From Benincasa hispida (Eukaryota > Streptophyta > Magnoliopsida > Cucurbitales > Cucurbitaceae), in contig NC_052350.1 of NCBI RefSeq assembly GCF_009727055.1, positions 19,251,789-19,315,788 on the forward strand: a DNA stretch of 64,000 nucleotides, in the 5' to 3' direction. The notes beneath the pieces are model-generated. The model was not told the origin of the DNA and made no database searches. It saw only the letters and a list, made by a program, of their open reading frames with translations. A program made the translations under genes and the position numbers. Below, in pieces: positions 46,341-57,057 of the stretch (positions are counted from its first letter, which is position 1; each line of letters begins with the position of its first letter).

Positions 46341-48069
46341 TGATAGAGTTGACAATCAACATGTGGAAGCAAGTAAGGATCTAAAAACTCTAATTACATC
46401 AATTTTAAAGAAAAAACATGTACGTTCAAGAGAAAAGCTAGAAATACGGTTTTAGCATACAACCTTTGTATTTTCCACTAAATTGCTTGAATCCTCTCTG
46501 GTTTCTTCTTCAATCTCAGCAGTAGACTACCACCAAAGTCTTTCCTACTATCCTCAAACCTTAGATTGAATGGTAAGACTCAAATTGAGAGCAATTGTGT
46601 GTGGGTTTTTAGAGTTAAAGTAAGAGAAAAATAGTTTTTATTTTTCAGATTTTCGGCTTTTTATCAACCCCGAAACTGAAGCCAAAGTCTCCATATATAT
46701 ATCTCATGGAGATTAGCTTCATGGAGATGAAGCCACTCAATTTTCCATTAAAAATTGAGTGGCATGAGATGGATTTGTTAGTGGAAGAAGATGGGATTTT
46801 CCCAGTTTCATTAAACCTAAATTTGAAATTATATTTGTTTTAATTTGTGAAATTAATTCCAAAATTCCGAATTTCAAAATTTAATTAAACAAATTTTATT
46901 ATTTGAATTTCATAAATTCAAATTTTAATTAATTTGGGTAATTCAATTAAACCAATTTAATTAATTTAATAATATCAAATATTAAATTAATATAACACCT
47001 CATCAAATAGTAAAATCATATTTAAATACTGTCAATCCTTTTATGAGCTAATAGAGGGACCTAGGACTTACAAATCATGAGGTTCAACGATTTGAGATTA
47101 ATTGGTTAAACTCTTTAAACCGGATTAATCATTATTCGTTAATTATCGAGACATACCACTATAGTCCAATAGTTGCACTCTACTCACTGTAGATATATTT
47201 TTGTCCACTTGATTTAACCATAATCAATAAGTCGATCTTTCATAGGCCGTTTGTATTTACAACTAGGTCAAAATTACCGTTTTACCCCTATAATACATCT
47301 TGCTCCTTAAGTCTCCACTCATCCTTTATTGAACAATTGGTTTATAGTCCAACTAATAAACTGATTCCCTCTCTGCCACTAGAGGGTGGGGCCCCTTTGT
47401 TCAAGACCAACAATCAGTACTTAAGGGAACAACCTATCTGTTGAACCTAAGATGGGTAGGAGTGAATTTCGTCTTGCAGGACTATGTCCCCAGCTATCCA
47501 TCCGGTCTTACCTCTAAAATAGAAGGCTTATTGAGCGGTGATGTTGAACCACTCTTACCGATGTAGATTAAAGGATAATCCCGAATAAACAAGAGTTCAT
47601 AGTTAGCTCAGGATTAAGATCGAGTTACCTTAGGTCATCAAATTGAAATAGTCAATTTTAACAGTAAACAGTCGTTATAAAGAAAAATGACTATTTCGTG
47701 GTCCGGTCTTATGCAAACATCTTTTGTATAGGATGCCCTCACACACATTTATTCACATGAACGACTTTGGGATCACATCATTTGTATCAATATACAAAGT
47801 GGGTAGTGTCCATAATGTCCCCAGGATAAGGTACCCAATCTTATCCATATACTTATAGACCTTTTTGGCTATATACTAAAACTTGATCCTCTTTTATGTC
47901 TTTACATAAAGTTTAAGTATTCATATTATAGCCATGGGTTGGTTTATTGGATTTATAAAAGAATGTTATTCAATAACACCCTTATTTGATAGAAATTTCA
48001 ATAATAACTTTATTTAGAATAGAATATGTTTAATGTTTACAAACTACGAATTTTAGGACATTCCCAACA
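46341..48069 (-). mobile_element. Solo LTR (1729 bp) inside another LTR
   Basis: It runs from TGATAGAGTTGACAATC to ACATTCCCAACA, flanked by TTTAT (46336-46340) and TTAAT (48070-48074), a 5-bp duplication with one difference. Removing it rejoins the host LTR text around the phrase ATATATTTAT / GTGTCCATGCATATGACC, which has a continuous counterpart in the other LTRs. No internal domain is present. Confidence 0.75.
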
Positions 48070-48901
48070 TTAATGTGTCCATGCATATGACCAATCATCA
48101 ATAAGTCGATTCTTCACGAATTGTTCGCAATTACAGTTGTGTCAAAATTACTGTTTTACCCCTGTAATTGCATCTTTCTCCTTACGTCCCACTGATTCTT
48201 TAATGAACAACCTGTTTGTGGTCCTATCATAAATAAATCCCTCTCGGGTCAATGAGAGGAAGGGGCCTCTTGTTCAAGACCAGAAGTTAGTAATTAAGAG
48301 AGCAATTCATCTATTTTTCCTAAAAGCGAGAATGAGTGAATTCCATCTTGTGGAGATATGTTCTCAACTCTCTACTTAGAAAAATACCTAAAATGGTAGG
48401 CTTATTGAGTCAGCGACTCGGATCACTCACACCCATATAAATCAAAGGATTACCCTCATAGACGAGAGTCCATAACTCACTCAGGATTGAGATCGAGTTA
48501 CCTTAAGTTAATGGTATTATAAAGAACGATTAATCATTTCTCGGTTCGTTCTTACACAAACTCTTTGTACAGAATACCTCCACTCACAGGTCTCCATATG
48601 AACAATTTGGATTAAATTGTTAGTAACACTTATAAAGTGGATCGTATCTGCAGTGTCACTAGGATAAGGCACCCAATCTTATCCATATATTGCAGACCTT
48701 TCAGGTTACTTGAACATGATCCACTTGTATGTCTACCACATACTGTTCAAGCTACATAAATAACCTTGGATATTAGTTTATTGGATTGAGTTAATGCATT
48801 CTAAATGTTGAATAAAACACTTCTTATTTTATTAAATAATAATTTATACTTACAAATTAAAAACTACAATATTCACGAGATTTTGGACATTAAATCCAAC
48901 A
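48070..48901 (-). mobile_element. LTR, second half of the copy starting at 45249
   Basis: It continues the host LTR after the nested solo LTR and ends TAAATCCAACA at 48901. Directly beyond, the plus-strand Copia relic starts. On the minus strand the LTR would begin TGTTGGATTTAATGTCC, a typical start for this group. Confidence 0.65.
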
Positions 48902-49967
48902 TGCAAATCATTGTTGCTACATAAGATCTCAAGATAACCTTAAATTATTTTACTTCTATATGTTGATAATAGGTGCAAACTAACAGAAAATTCTAAAGAT
49001 AAAAACTGGCTATATAAAGAATTTGATATGAAAGATTTAAGAGCTACCAAAAAAATCTTGGGGATGAAGATCGAGAGAAAGGATGGTACATTAACATTGT
49101 CACAAGAAGAATATGTGAAAAATCTGTTAAATGATTTCACACGAAAAATGCAAAAGCTGTGAGTACTCCCTTAGCTTGTCATTTTAAATTAACTAAGGGG
49201 CACTCACCCACTACTGAGCAGGAAAGAGATCATATGGTTAGAGTGTCTTATGCTTCAGCTATAGGTAGTCTCATCTATTTCATAGTTTGCACAAGATCAG
49301 ACATTGTACATGCAATGAGAGTTGTTAGCAGGTACATGAGTAATCTAGGGAAGCAACACTGGGAGGCTGTAAAATGGATTTTTAGATGTCTGAAAGAAAC
49401 AGCTAATTATGCTTTGCTTTTTAAGTAGTCAGATTTTAAACTGCAAGACTATGTTGATACAGATATGGCAGGTGATACAGGTGGCAGAAATATACTATCA
49501 GGTATATTTTTACTTTGGGTAATACTACTATAAGTTGGATTTCTAGACTGTAGAAGATAGTAGCTCTTTCTACTACAGAAGTTGAGTATGTTGCAATTAT
49601 TGAAGTAAGTAAGGGGATGATATGGCTTCATTCCTTTTTAGAAGAGTTTGACTTGAAATTGGGAAAGAGAACATTTCATTGTGACAATCAGAGTGCTATT
49701 CATTTAGCAAAGAATCTAGTGTTTCATTCGAGAACGAAACACATACAGGTAAAGTACCATTTTATTTGATCAATTTTTGAACACGTAGTATTGGTGCTTG
49801 AAAAGATTTTAGGAATTCATAATCCAATAGATATGTTTATAATATTCATTCATGTTGACAAACTGAAGTGGTGCGGAACTTCAATTCAACTTTTGTATGA
49901 GTAAAGAGAGAAGTTAGCTATTGTTGCAGTGGAGACATGATACTTGTTTGGTCTTCAAGTAGGAGAT
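48902..49967 (+). pseudogene. Copia RT/RNase H relic on the plus strand, with polypurine tract
   Basis: The plus strand encodes LLLYVDN (YVDD with the last Asp changed to Asn), then KEFDMKDLRATKKILGMKIE, LSQEEYVKNLLNDF, a stop, and from 49159 a frame with YASAIGSLIYFIVCTRSDIV and VVSRYMSNLGKQHWEAVKW. The RNase H end follows in broken frames (STTEVEYVAI, CDNQSAIHLAKNLVFHSRT). CAAGTAGGAGAT at 49956-49967 is the polypurine tract before the 3' LTR. The upstream gag, protease and integrase are lost at the LTR border 48901. Confidence 0.8.
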
Positions 49968-50602
49968 TGTTAAAGAAAATATGGCCCGTTTTCGTTTACT
50001 TATTTCTTAAACCTTTAGCATGCTTAACCAATAAGCAAAAATCTCATTAGCTATAATATACAACACAAAGTTAGAGGAAAAGAATATAAGTGTGAGTTGT
50101 GAGTTCTCTTGCCATTGAAGAAGAAAGCCGTGGGGTTCTGTGTGTTCTAAGGCCAAAGGAAGAAAAAAAGCCGTCGAGTGAGTTTTTTTTCTTTGTGTTG
50201 TTTAGAGTGTGTTTTTCTTTTATTTGAGAGTTTTGTGAGTTTTGTACGAATGATTCTTGAACAATTTTCTTGAGAGAAAATTTGAGAGAAATCATCTTTT
50301 AGTATTGTAAATTCTTGTACCATTCTTCTTAACTATTTTAGTGGAACCTGCATCGATGGTATAAAACTGGACGTAGCCCACACTAGTGAACCAGTGTAAA
50401 TTAGGTGTCACCTCTCTTCCCTTAAATTTGATTTATTATTGTTCTGTTTCTTTAAAACTCAGATTTATTCTTTTAAGCTAGTGAGCTACAAATTATTTAT
50501 TCTGCACTATTTGAAACTCAAATTTGATTTGAGATTGTTGAATAATTTATATTATCTGAATTTAGTTGATTAATTTAGATTGATATACTATTATCCCCTA
50601 TC
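49968..50602 (+). mobile_element. 3' LTR of the plus-strand Copia relic
   Basis: It starts TGTTAAAGAAAATATGG right after the polypurine tract. A CTATAATATAC promoter-like motif near 50051 and a conserved ACTAGTGAACCAGTGTAA phrase near 50382 are typical of Copia LTRs. The right end at about 50602 (CCCTATCA) is my best guess from the CA terminus and from the GH18 relic starting just beyond. No 5' LTR is present. Confidence 0.55.
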
Positions 50603-50634
50603 ACGATTCATATACGAATTTGAGCTCCCATTAG

Positions 50635-50805
50635 GGGCTTTGGATCATGGATCTCTGTGGTGTGTCTCGGAACAAGATGGTATTGGAAATTCCTTTGTAT
50701 GGAAAATCTTGGACTTTGAAGGATCCTTATGTTCATGGCGTCGGAGTATCCGTCGTCAGTGTCGGTTCCAACGGCAACAAAATTCTAACATATGTTTAGG
50801 TGAGT
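50635..50805 (+). pseudogene. Decayed exon of a GH18 (class V) chitinase
   Basis: The plus strand encodes about 54 codons: GLWIMDLCGVSRNKMVLEIP, LYGKSWTLKDPYVHGVGV and GSNGNKILTYV, then TAG. This matches the region after the catalytic core of plant class V chitinases, the counterpart of SKIVLGIPFYGWAW in the intact gene at 54604, but the LYGKSWTLKDP form is a different subclass. The TAG is where the family usually has CAG, so it may be a single C-to-T change. The upstream part, including the DxDxE active site, is missing next to the Copia LTR. It suggests a former chitinase neighbour truncated by retroelement insertion. Confidence 0.65.
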
Positions 50806-51520
50806 TGAATTTTCTGTTGAATTTAAATATTTCATGTTTTATGTAATTTCTTTAAAAAGTTTTCCAAAATGTAATTTTGGTTTTAAAATTGGATTATAAA
50901 TTTAAGGAGAGGAAACAAACCCAAACTTTAAATCTAAATGGTTATTAAAAAAAAGATCTAAATGGTTCAATTTGATATGTTTTTAATTATTTTATGTCAA
51001 AATGTGAAAGTTTTGTCTTGTATTAAGAACATTTGGTTTTTGAAAAACTGTGTTTGTTTTCTTACTTTATTTTTCTTAACAAGGTTTTCATTTTTGTTAA
51101 TAAAACATTCTATAAATTTTTAGCAAAATTACAAAAATAAAAACAAAAGGTTAATTTTTTTAATTTCGGAATAATTGGTTTTAAGAATTCAAAATCTTTG
51201 ATCACATCAGACTCTTCTCTCTCCCATCAGGTTACCCCATTTCCAATTTTCAATTCAAAATATCCTTATCTTTAATTTAGAATTTTAAGCCCGAAAATTC
51301 CCACACAGACGCAATTACCAATTTTTATTTAAAAAAACACATGGCCCAATGAAATGGAGCCACGCATGGGCTACACATACAGCCGTCAACAGGCAAGCTT
51401 TTCTCTTCCACGAATTCAGTTATTCATTTTATTTCATTTTTTATTTACAGTTATTCCAATTCTTTAATAAACATCAAACCTTCCCAAAACTTGTCCCCTT
51501 CTTCTCAAAATCCAAAAACA
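50806..51520. promoter_or_regulatory. Upstream region of the DMP gene
   Basis: AT-rich, no ORF with a known domain. Two TGGGC-type motifs lie close to the gene (GGCCCAAT at about 51344 and ATGGGCTAC at about 51367), similar to plant site II elements. A convincing TATA box at the expected distance was not found. The last 80 bases are C/T- and A-rich, as expected for a leader. Only 670 bases separate the gene from the GH18 relic and about 920 from the Copia LTR. Confidence 0.35.
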
Positions 51521-52177
51521 ATGGATGAACAGACACTAACCACCGATGAAGATCTCGGAATCAAAATCTACACAGCCACACCGCCGATCGACTCGTCCTC
51601 CCCCTACACAGACCACCCCACCGGCGGCAGCCGAAAAAGACGAGCAATGGCAAAAGGAATGCAAAAAACACTCTCGAAAACCTCAATGCTAGTGAACTTC
51701 CTTCCAACCGGCACTCTCCTAACATTCGAAATGCTGCTGCCGTCAGTTTCCGGGAAGGGTGAGTGCACGGCGGTGAACACCATGATGATAAACCTTCTCC
51801 TTGGCCTATGCGCTTTATCATGCTTCTTGTTTCACTTTACGGACAGTTTCAAAGGCGGCGACGGCAAAGTTTATTACGGGATCGTGACGCCGCGGGGGCT
51901 GGCGGTGTTCAAGACGGGGCTGACGGAGGTGGAAGTGCCGAATGAGGAGAGGTTTAAAGTGGGGTTCACGGATTTTGTTCACGCCGCTATGTCTGTTATG
52001 GTTTTCATGGCGATTGCGTTTTCGGATCATAGAGTCACGAATTGTTTATTTCCAGGACACGTGGCGGATATGGAAGAAGTTATGGAAAGCTTTCCTTTGA
52101 TGGTGGGGACCATTTGTAGTGCTCTCTTCTTGGTGTTTCCTAATACTAGATATGGCATTGGTTGCATGGCCAATTGA
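51521..52177 (+). CDS. DUF679/DMP membrane protein, DMP8/9-type
   Basis: Single exon, 218 aa, from ATG at 51521; the codons upstream are in frame but have no ATG. After a variable N-terminus with the YTATPP phrase (17-22) and a basic patch SRKRR (37-41) comes the conserved QKTLSKTSMLVNFLPTGTLL (48-67). Four membrane segments are visible: about 56-76, 86-106, 148-167 and 193-210. Conserved phrases include FHFTDSF (105-111), GIVTPRGLAVF, DFVHAAMSVMVFMAIAFSD and FPNTRYGIGC. DMP proteins are plant-specific four-pass membrane proteins. Members of the DMP8/9 clade act in sperm cells at fertilisation, and their loss triggers maternal haploid formation. Length and lack of introns fit the family. Assignment to this clade is from remembered motifs; orthology needs a tree. 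Confidence 0.9.
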   Translation: MDEQTLTTDEDLGIKIYTATPPIDSSSPYTDHPTGGSRKRRAMAKGMQKTLSKTSMLVNFLPTGTLLTFEMLLPSVSGKGECTAVNTMMINLLLGLCALSCFLFHFTDSFKGGDGKVYYGIVTPRGLAVFKTGLTEVEVPNEERFKVGFTDFVHAAMSVMVFMAIAFSDHRVTNCLFPGHVADMEEVMESFPLMVGTICSALFLVFPNTRYGIGCMAN

Positions 52178-52232
52178 CTGTATTACCCTCTCCCTTCTTT
52201 TTTTTTTTAATTCTTATTTTAATTTCACTACC

Positions 52233-52238
52233 AATAAA
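52233..52238 (+). terminator. Likely polyadenylation signal of the DMP gene
   Basis: AATAAA lies 56 bases after the stop codon, within T-rich text, a usual arrangement for plant 3' ends. A functional site is not proven. Confidence 0.45.
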
Positions 52239-54361
52239 TACGCTTTTAACTATTGCGTTCTTTTGAGTAAATAAATATTAGAAAGGGTTAGATGGTTCCT
52301 TTTTTTCGTTTTTATTTATTTATTTATTTATAATTACTATCCCAGCAGGCCATTGCAGTTTGAGTTTTGTGTTTATCTTTTTCCCTTTTGTTTTCTTTTG
52401 TTCTTTTAATTATAATTTTTATTATTCTCCAACAGTTTCGCTTTATCCTTTTATTTATTTATTTTTATTTTCCTGTATATATATTTATATATATATTGCT
52501 TTTGAAAATCTTGTACGTTTCCTCACTATTTTTCTGGTTAAAATTTTCATAAAAATCTAAATCAAATTTTCTTCTTCATGCTCGTAAAGCTTTGGAGGAT
52601 CTAAGGACTTCAATTCTTCATACTTTCCATCCTTAATGGTTTATACTGCATATGTTTAGTGTTGTTATTATTTTGAATTTGTTGGGTTTTTTCCCTTCAA
52701 AAATTTTTTCTTAGAAAAATCAATGTGTTGATACATGGTTCAGGTCGTTATCGTTGCAAGTGCATCGTGGACTTAACCTCTAGCCCACTTCTCTTGGTCT
52801 AGGCTTGTTTTTTTAACGGATTTGTGTGAAAGATCCTTGCATGGGACCAAGTCTACCAAATTTCAATATCTAAGTTATATTAAGAGTGTATAGTTTAACT
52901 AAGTACATAAAAGTAAGATCAAAGCTCTCATTTGATAATCTTTTATTCTTCTCTTTTGGAGTCGTTGAATAAGGTAATTTATAGTATTGCTCCTTTGAAA
53001 GTTGTTTGTGCTTACGTGTAACTTTGGTAATGTCAGTGTAGTTACGGTACTTGAGGCTGTAGGGCACGAGATCGAACATGATTTGAATATTTCTTGATTA
53101 GTATATATTCACTTAGTCGGCTGGTTGACTCATAATCCAAGGCTTGACTTTTCCCTTTTGGGATGCATGTTTCCTATGTAGTCCCCCAATTCCCTAGGGG
53201 CCATTTGTGGACTTCAGGTCTTGCCTAGGACAACCCTCAACAAAATTAACGAGGAAAAAAGATCCAAAAATCTCGTTTATATTTTTCTCTCCCCCTCTCT
53301 TTCTCCTCCTCTTTCTCCTCTTCCTCATTATTTCTTCTTCTTTCTTCTCATTCTTTTTCCCTTTTTCAAGCTCACCACTCATCGCACAACTTACCAAAAC
53401 CAACTATCTTGTGGCTCCAATCGACTACACATATAAGATCTGAATAATTTGAGACGAATGGTTAAGATCTAAAAGTTTTCAACTCTATATGTATGGTTCA
53501 ACTAGAAATAAACTGCAAAATGCTATCAAACCAAGTAAGAACTCAATGAATAAGGTACATATTACGTTCTCTTTCACCATCTACGCATGTCGTTAAATTA
53601 TAAAAAGAAATATAAAAGTATTTACTGATTTCGTATTCTGTAAATAATCTTTTCAAAATGTGGATGGATAGCTCCATTGTGAGCACTACATTTAATAATT
53701 AATTAATTAAAATCCCTTTTTGATATTTCAATATATAACTTAATAATTTTTTATTTGAATTTTATTCTCTCAAGAAGGATTGGAGGACTACCTTAAATAT
53801 TTATTACAATAATGAACTAATTAAGGCCTAAATTTTGAGAGTGATTAAAATAAAATAAGTACAAAAAAATATCTCTATTCTAAGTCTTAAATTATTATTA
53901 TTATTTTTTTTTTACAAAATATCAATTTATACCTTTAAATTTTGAGGGTGGTAGCTAATAAGTATAAATTAAAACTATAAAGTGTATGATTTACACTCTC
54001 CTTTAAATTTTGGTATGGTGAGATATTTTATAATTTGAGTCAATTAAACACCAAAATTTTATTAAGAACATTTCATTTTGATTACTTTTGAAAATCATCC
54101 TACATTGATTCTCAATTGTTAAACTTTTTCAAATGTTAGTTTTATAAAATGGACCATTAGAGTATATTTATGAACAATTTCTAAGAAAATTGTGATTATG
54201 AATTAGATTGATTCATTAATAAAAATTTATGAGTTTAATTAATGTAATTATAAGTTCCCACCCAATTTTCGTAAAGGAAACATAATAAATGGATAAATTG
54301 ATATAATGATAGAAATCAATTAAAAAAGAAAAGATGTTTCCCTCTTCTTTTTCTTTCGAAA
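52239..54361. other. Intergenic spacer between the DMP and chitinase genes
   Basis: Nothing coding is supported. There is a C/T-rich tract at 53275-53370 that creates low-complexity ORFs on both strands, a TTTA/TATA-rich block at 52310-52500, and otherwise AT-rich text. No TIR pair or LTR was recognised. Confidence 0.6.
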
Positions 54362-54369
54362 TGACGTCA
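54362..54369 (+). promoter_or_regulatory. TGACGTCA bZIP (TGA/as-1-type) site upstream of the chitinase gene
   Basis: A perfect 8-bp palindrome 234 bases before the start codon. TGACG is the core bound by TGA bZIP factors in salicylate-responsive defence promoters. A W-box core in reverse (GTCAA, 54401-54405) lies 32 bases downstream, the site type of WRKY factors. The combination suits a defence gene, but activity is inferred. Confidence 0.5.
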
Positions 54370-54556
54370 GTCTACAATGGTAGAGTTGCCAAACTTCATC
54401 GTCAACTCAACCATATTCAGAAGAAACCCAGAAAGGTTTGATCTTTCAAATCAATAAATTAAGATTGCTTCATACATTATTCAGCAAACTTAATACAATT
54501 AATGACAATTGGTATACTAATCAACATCTTCTTCTTCCCAATTCAATTTATGAATC

Positions 54557-54563
54557 TATAAAA
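54557..54563 (+). promoter_or_regulatory. Candidate TATA box of the chitinase gene
   Basis: TATAAAA lies 41 bases before the ATG at 54604. If it is used, the leader would be only about 10-15 bases, which is short, so an upstream start is also possible. Confidence 0.35.
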
Positions 54564-54603
54564 TCAACAAAAATTTCCCCCAATTTCTCACTTCCATCCA
54601 ATA

Positions 54604-56989
54604 ATGGGTTCCACAATAATCAATCTATTCTTTTCTTTCATCGTCCTTCTCCAACTTCACTCCTCCGCCGGACAGAGCAGCGGAATGAAGGGCATTTACT
54701 GGTTTTCCGGTTCTGGATTTCCGGTGTCCGACATAGATTCCAGTCTGTTCACCCATATCTTTTGTGCCTTCGCCGATCTCGCTCCAAACACTTTCCAAGT
54801 CACCATTTCACCTTCAAACTCTGCAAAATTCAAAACCTTCACTCAAACCGTTCAACGCAAAAATCCCAATGTCAAAACGCTCTTATCCATCGGTGGCGGT
54901 GGTGCCAACGCCGATACTTTCGCCGCCATGGCCAGCCAGCCCGATTCCCGCAAATCCTTCATCAGTTCATCCATTTCCTTAGCCCGATCCAACGGTTTCT
55001 TAGGCCTCGATCTCGATTGGGAATACCCATCAAACCAAAACCAAATCTCATCGTTTTCCACTCTCTGTACAGAGTGGCGCGCCGCCGCGGAGAAAGAATC
55101 CCAATCCTCCGGCAAACCCCGGTTGCTTCTCTCTGCCGCCGTTTTCCGGTCGTCTAATTATTACGGATTGCCATTACCTGCGTCAGTTCTAGCCACAAAA
55201 TTGGATTGGATCAACGTCATGTGCTACGATTTCTACGGCCCTGGCTGGTCGCCGAACTCGACAGCGCCGCCAGCAGCTCTGTTTGGGTCCGCCGGGCAGG
55301 TGAATTGTGACGCCGGTATAACGTCGTGGATTCAGTCAGGATTCCCAGCGAGTAAAATAGTGTTGGGAATTCCGTTTTATGGGTGGGCGTGGCGGTTGGT
55401 GAACCAGAATAATAATGGGTTGTATGCTCCGGCGAACGGAGCAGCGACGGGAGCAGGAATTGACGACGGAGCGATAACATATAAGGGGATAAACGCGTTT
55501 AAAGAGAATAACAGAGTAAATTCGGTGTATAATGGGATGGTTGTTACGAATTATGTCAGTTCAGGAACGACATGGATTGGGTATGATGATAAACAGAGTG
55601 TTGCGGCGAAGGTTGCTTATGCAAAGAAGAAAGGACTGTTTGGTTATTTTGCTTGGCAAGTTGGGGCAGATGATAATTGGACTCTTTCTCGAACAGGTAC
55701 AACGTTACTACTCATTTATCATCCATAGTTAGTTAGTTTTTTTTTTTTTTTTTCTTAATATATAATCGGAATCTCTAAAAGTTCGAAATTTTAATCCTTC
55801 AATACCTCTAGATAAAGATATTTGATTTGTAAGGATATTTTTTCAATATATTGAAATACTCGAAAATATTTAAATTTACATAATTAGGAAAAAAACACTA
55901 TTCCATCATCATCTATCCTATAATATTAACAATATATTTTTTTATCAGTTTCTATCATTAATGGACACTGAAAAACTTCTATTAACCTTTAATGAAAAAG
56001 AAATAAAAAATAAAATTTTGCTATTGTGTATAAATAATTTTTCTATTTTTCTATTTTTGAAAATTTTTCATAAATTTATATAAAATAATTTGTTTTTATT
56101 AATTTGATTTGTTTATATTGATTTTATATGTTATTTTTCTTAACAAAATATTCTATATTAATAAAAAAATTATAAAATAATATTATTTTAAATTTAATTA
56201 TCTTTCTAAAAAAAATAACATATAATCAAGAAGAGTGGTATCTATGGTTTATAGTATTTATTGTAATTATAAAATACAAATAAAGTATAGTGATATATTA
56301 TATAAGAAAAAAATGAAGGGCAAAAAAGTACAAAAAAAGGTTGCCCAAAAATTTTTAAAACTCATGTTTCAAAAAATATCAAAAACCCTTAGAATATCCC
56401 GTAAAGGCATTTTCAAATTATTGGTTATCTTACATTACTCTAGATGTGGTAATCCATATGCCCATTTTATGAACTTGGATTTACACAAATCAAACGATCT
56501 CTTAGAGTAATACTTGCTCGCTCTAATAAAAAGTTTAAATATATTAAAAAGGTAGAAAAGAAAAAAAAATCACATGCAAATTGTGATTGGACTACTAGAT
56601 AGACTACCCAATGCATTAAGTATTTTTCTTAAATTTAACATAATTTTCTTTTAAAACAATCTTAAAATTACTTTTATAAAATTATTTAAAGTTGAACTAA
56701 AATTATAGTGTAACTTTTTTTTTAAGATAAGCAAAGAAAAATAAATGAAGAAGAGAGCATGAAAGTCCATACTACAACTTAAAAATGGATGATGTTAATT
56801 GTTTATTTTTTTAATTTTATTTTATGAATGTTATGGGAGCATAAACACCCTTTCTTTTTCTTTGTGGAATGAAGTGCATATTTATTCGATAAAAAACAAA
56901 TTAAAGTAATTGAAATCATGTAGTTTTGTTATTAATATTAATGTTGGTGTGTTTGGAATAATGCAGCTTCAACAACATGGTCCGGATAA
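54604..56989 (+). CDS. Secreted class V chitinase (GH18), two exons
   Basis: Join of 54604-55696 and 56967-56989, 371 aa. A signal peptide spans about 1-23. The GH18 barrel follows: LSIGGGG (94-100, substrate-binding strand), GFLGLDLDWEYP with Asp136, Asp138 and catalytic Glu140, MCYDFYG (207-212), GIPFYGWAW, and FAWQVGADDNW with the conserved Trp351. The first Asp of DxxDxDxE is Leu, which is common in plant members. Sequons are at Asn218 and Asn358. Reading through the donor would give GTTLLLIYHP. Splicing at AG/GT (55696/55697) to AG (56966) gives ASTTWSG, the usual family C-terminus. The enzyme hydrolyses chitin in the apoplast or vacuole and is usually pathogen- or stress-induced. The active site is complete, so activity is expected. 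Confidence 0.9.
55697..56966 (+). other. Intron of the chitinase gene (1270 bp, phase 1)
   Basis: The boundaries are ACAG/GTACAA and AATGCAG/CTTC. The exon lengths 1093 and 23 sum to 1116 = 372 codons, in frame. The intron is AT-rich; the 91-aa frame at 56235 has no recognised domain. A T-run lies at 55738-55754. Confidence 0.8.
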
Positions 56990-57051
56990 ATTGGAAGATG
57001 ACGTGGACAGAACGGATATATTTATGAATATCATGTTCCAAAAAAGTATTA

Positions 57052-57057
57052 AATAAA
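57052..57057 (+). terminator. Likely polyadenylation signal of the chitinase gene
   Basis: AATAAA lies 63 bases after the stop codon at 56989, with AATAAAAAA-like text shortly after. This fits the predicted second exon. Confidence 0.45.

Noticed and set aside
51561..51821. 86-aa minus-strand frame within the DMP gene
   Set aside because: It is an antisense shadow of the well-conserved DMP coding sequence.
54438..55157. 239-aa frame overlapping the chitinase start in another frame
   Set aside because: It is a shadow of the GH18 coding sequence, with no start context and no domain.
56235..56510. 91-aa frame in the chitinase intron
   Set aside because: It is Lys-rich AT sequence without a domain, fully within an intron supported by the frame and family C-terminus.
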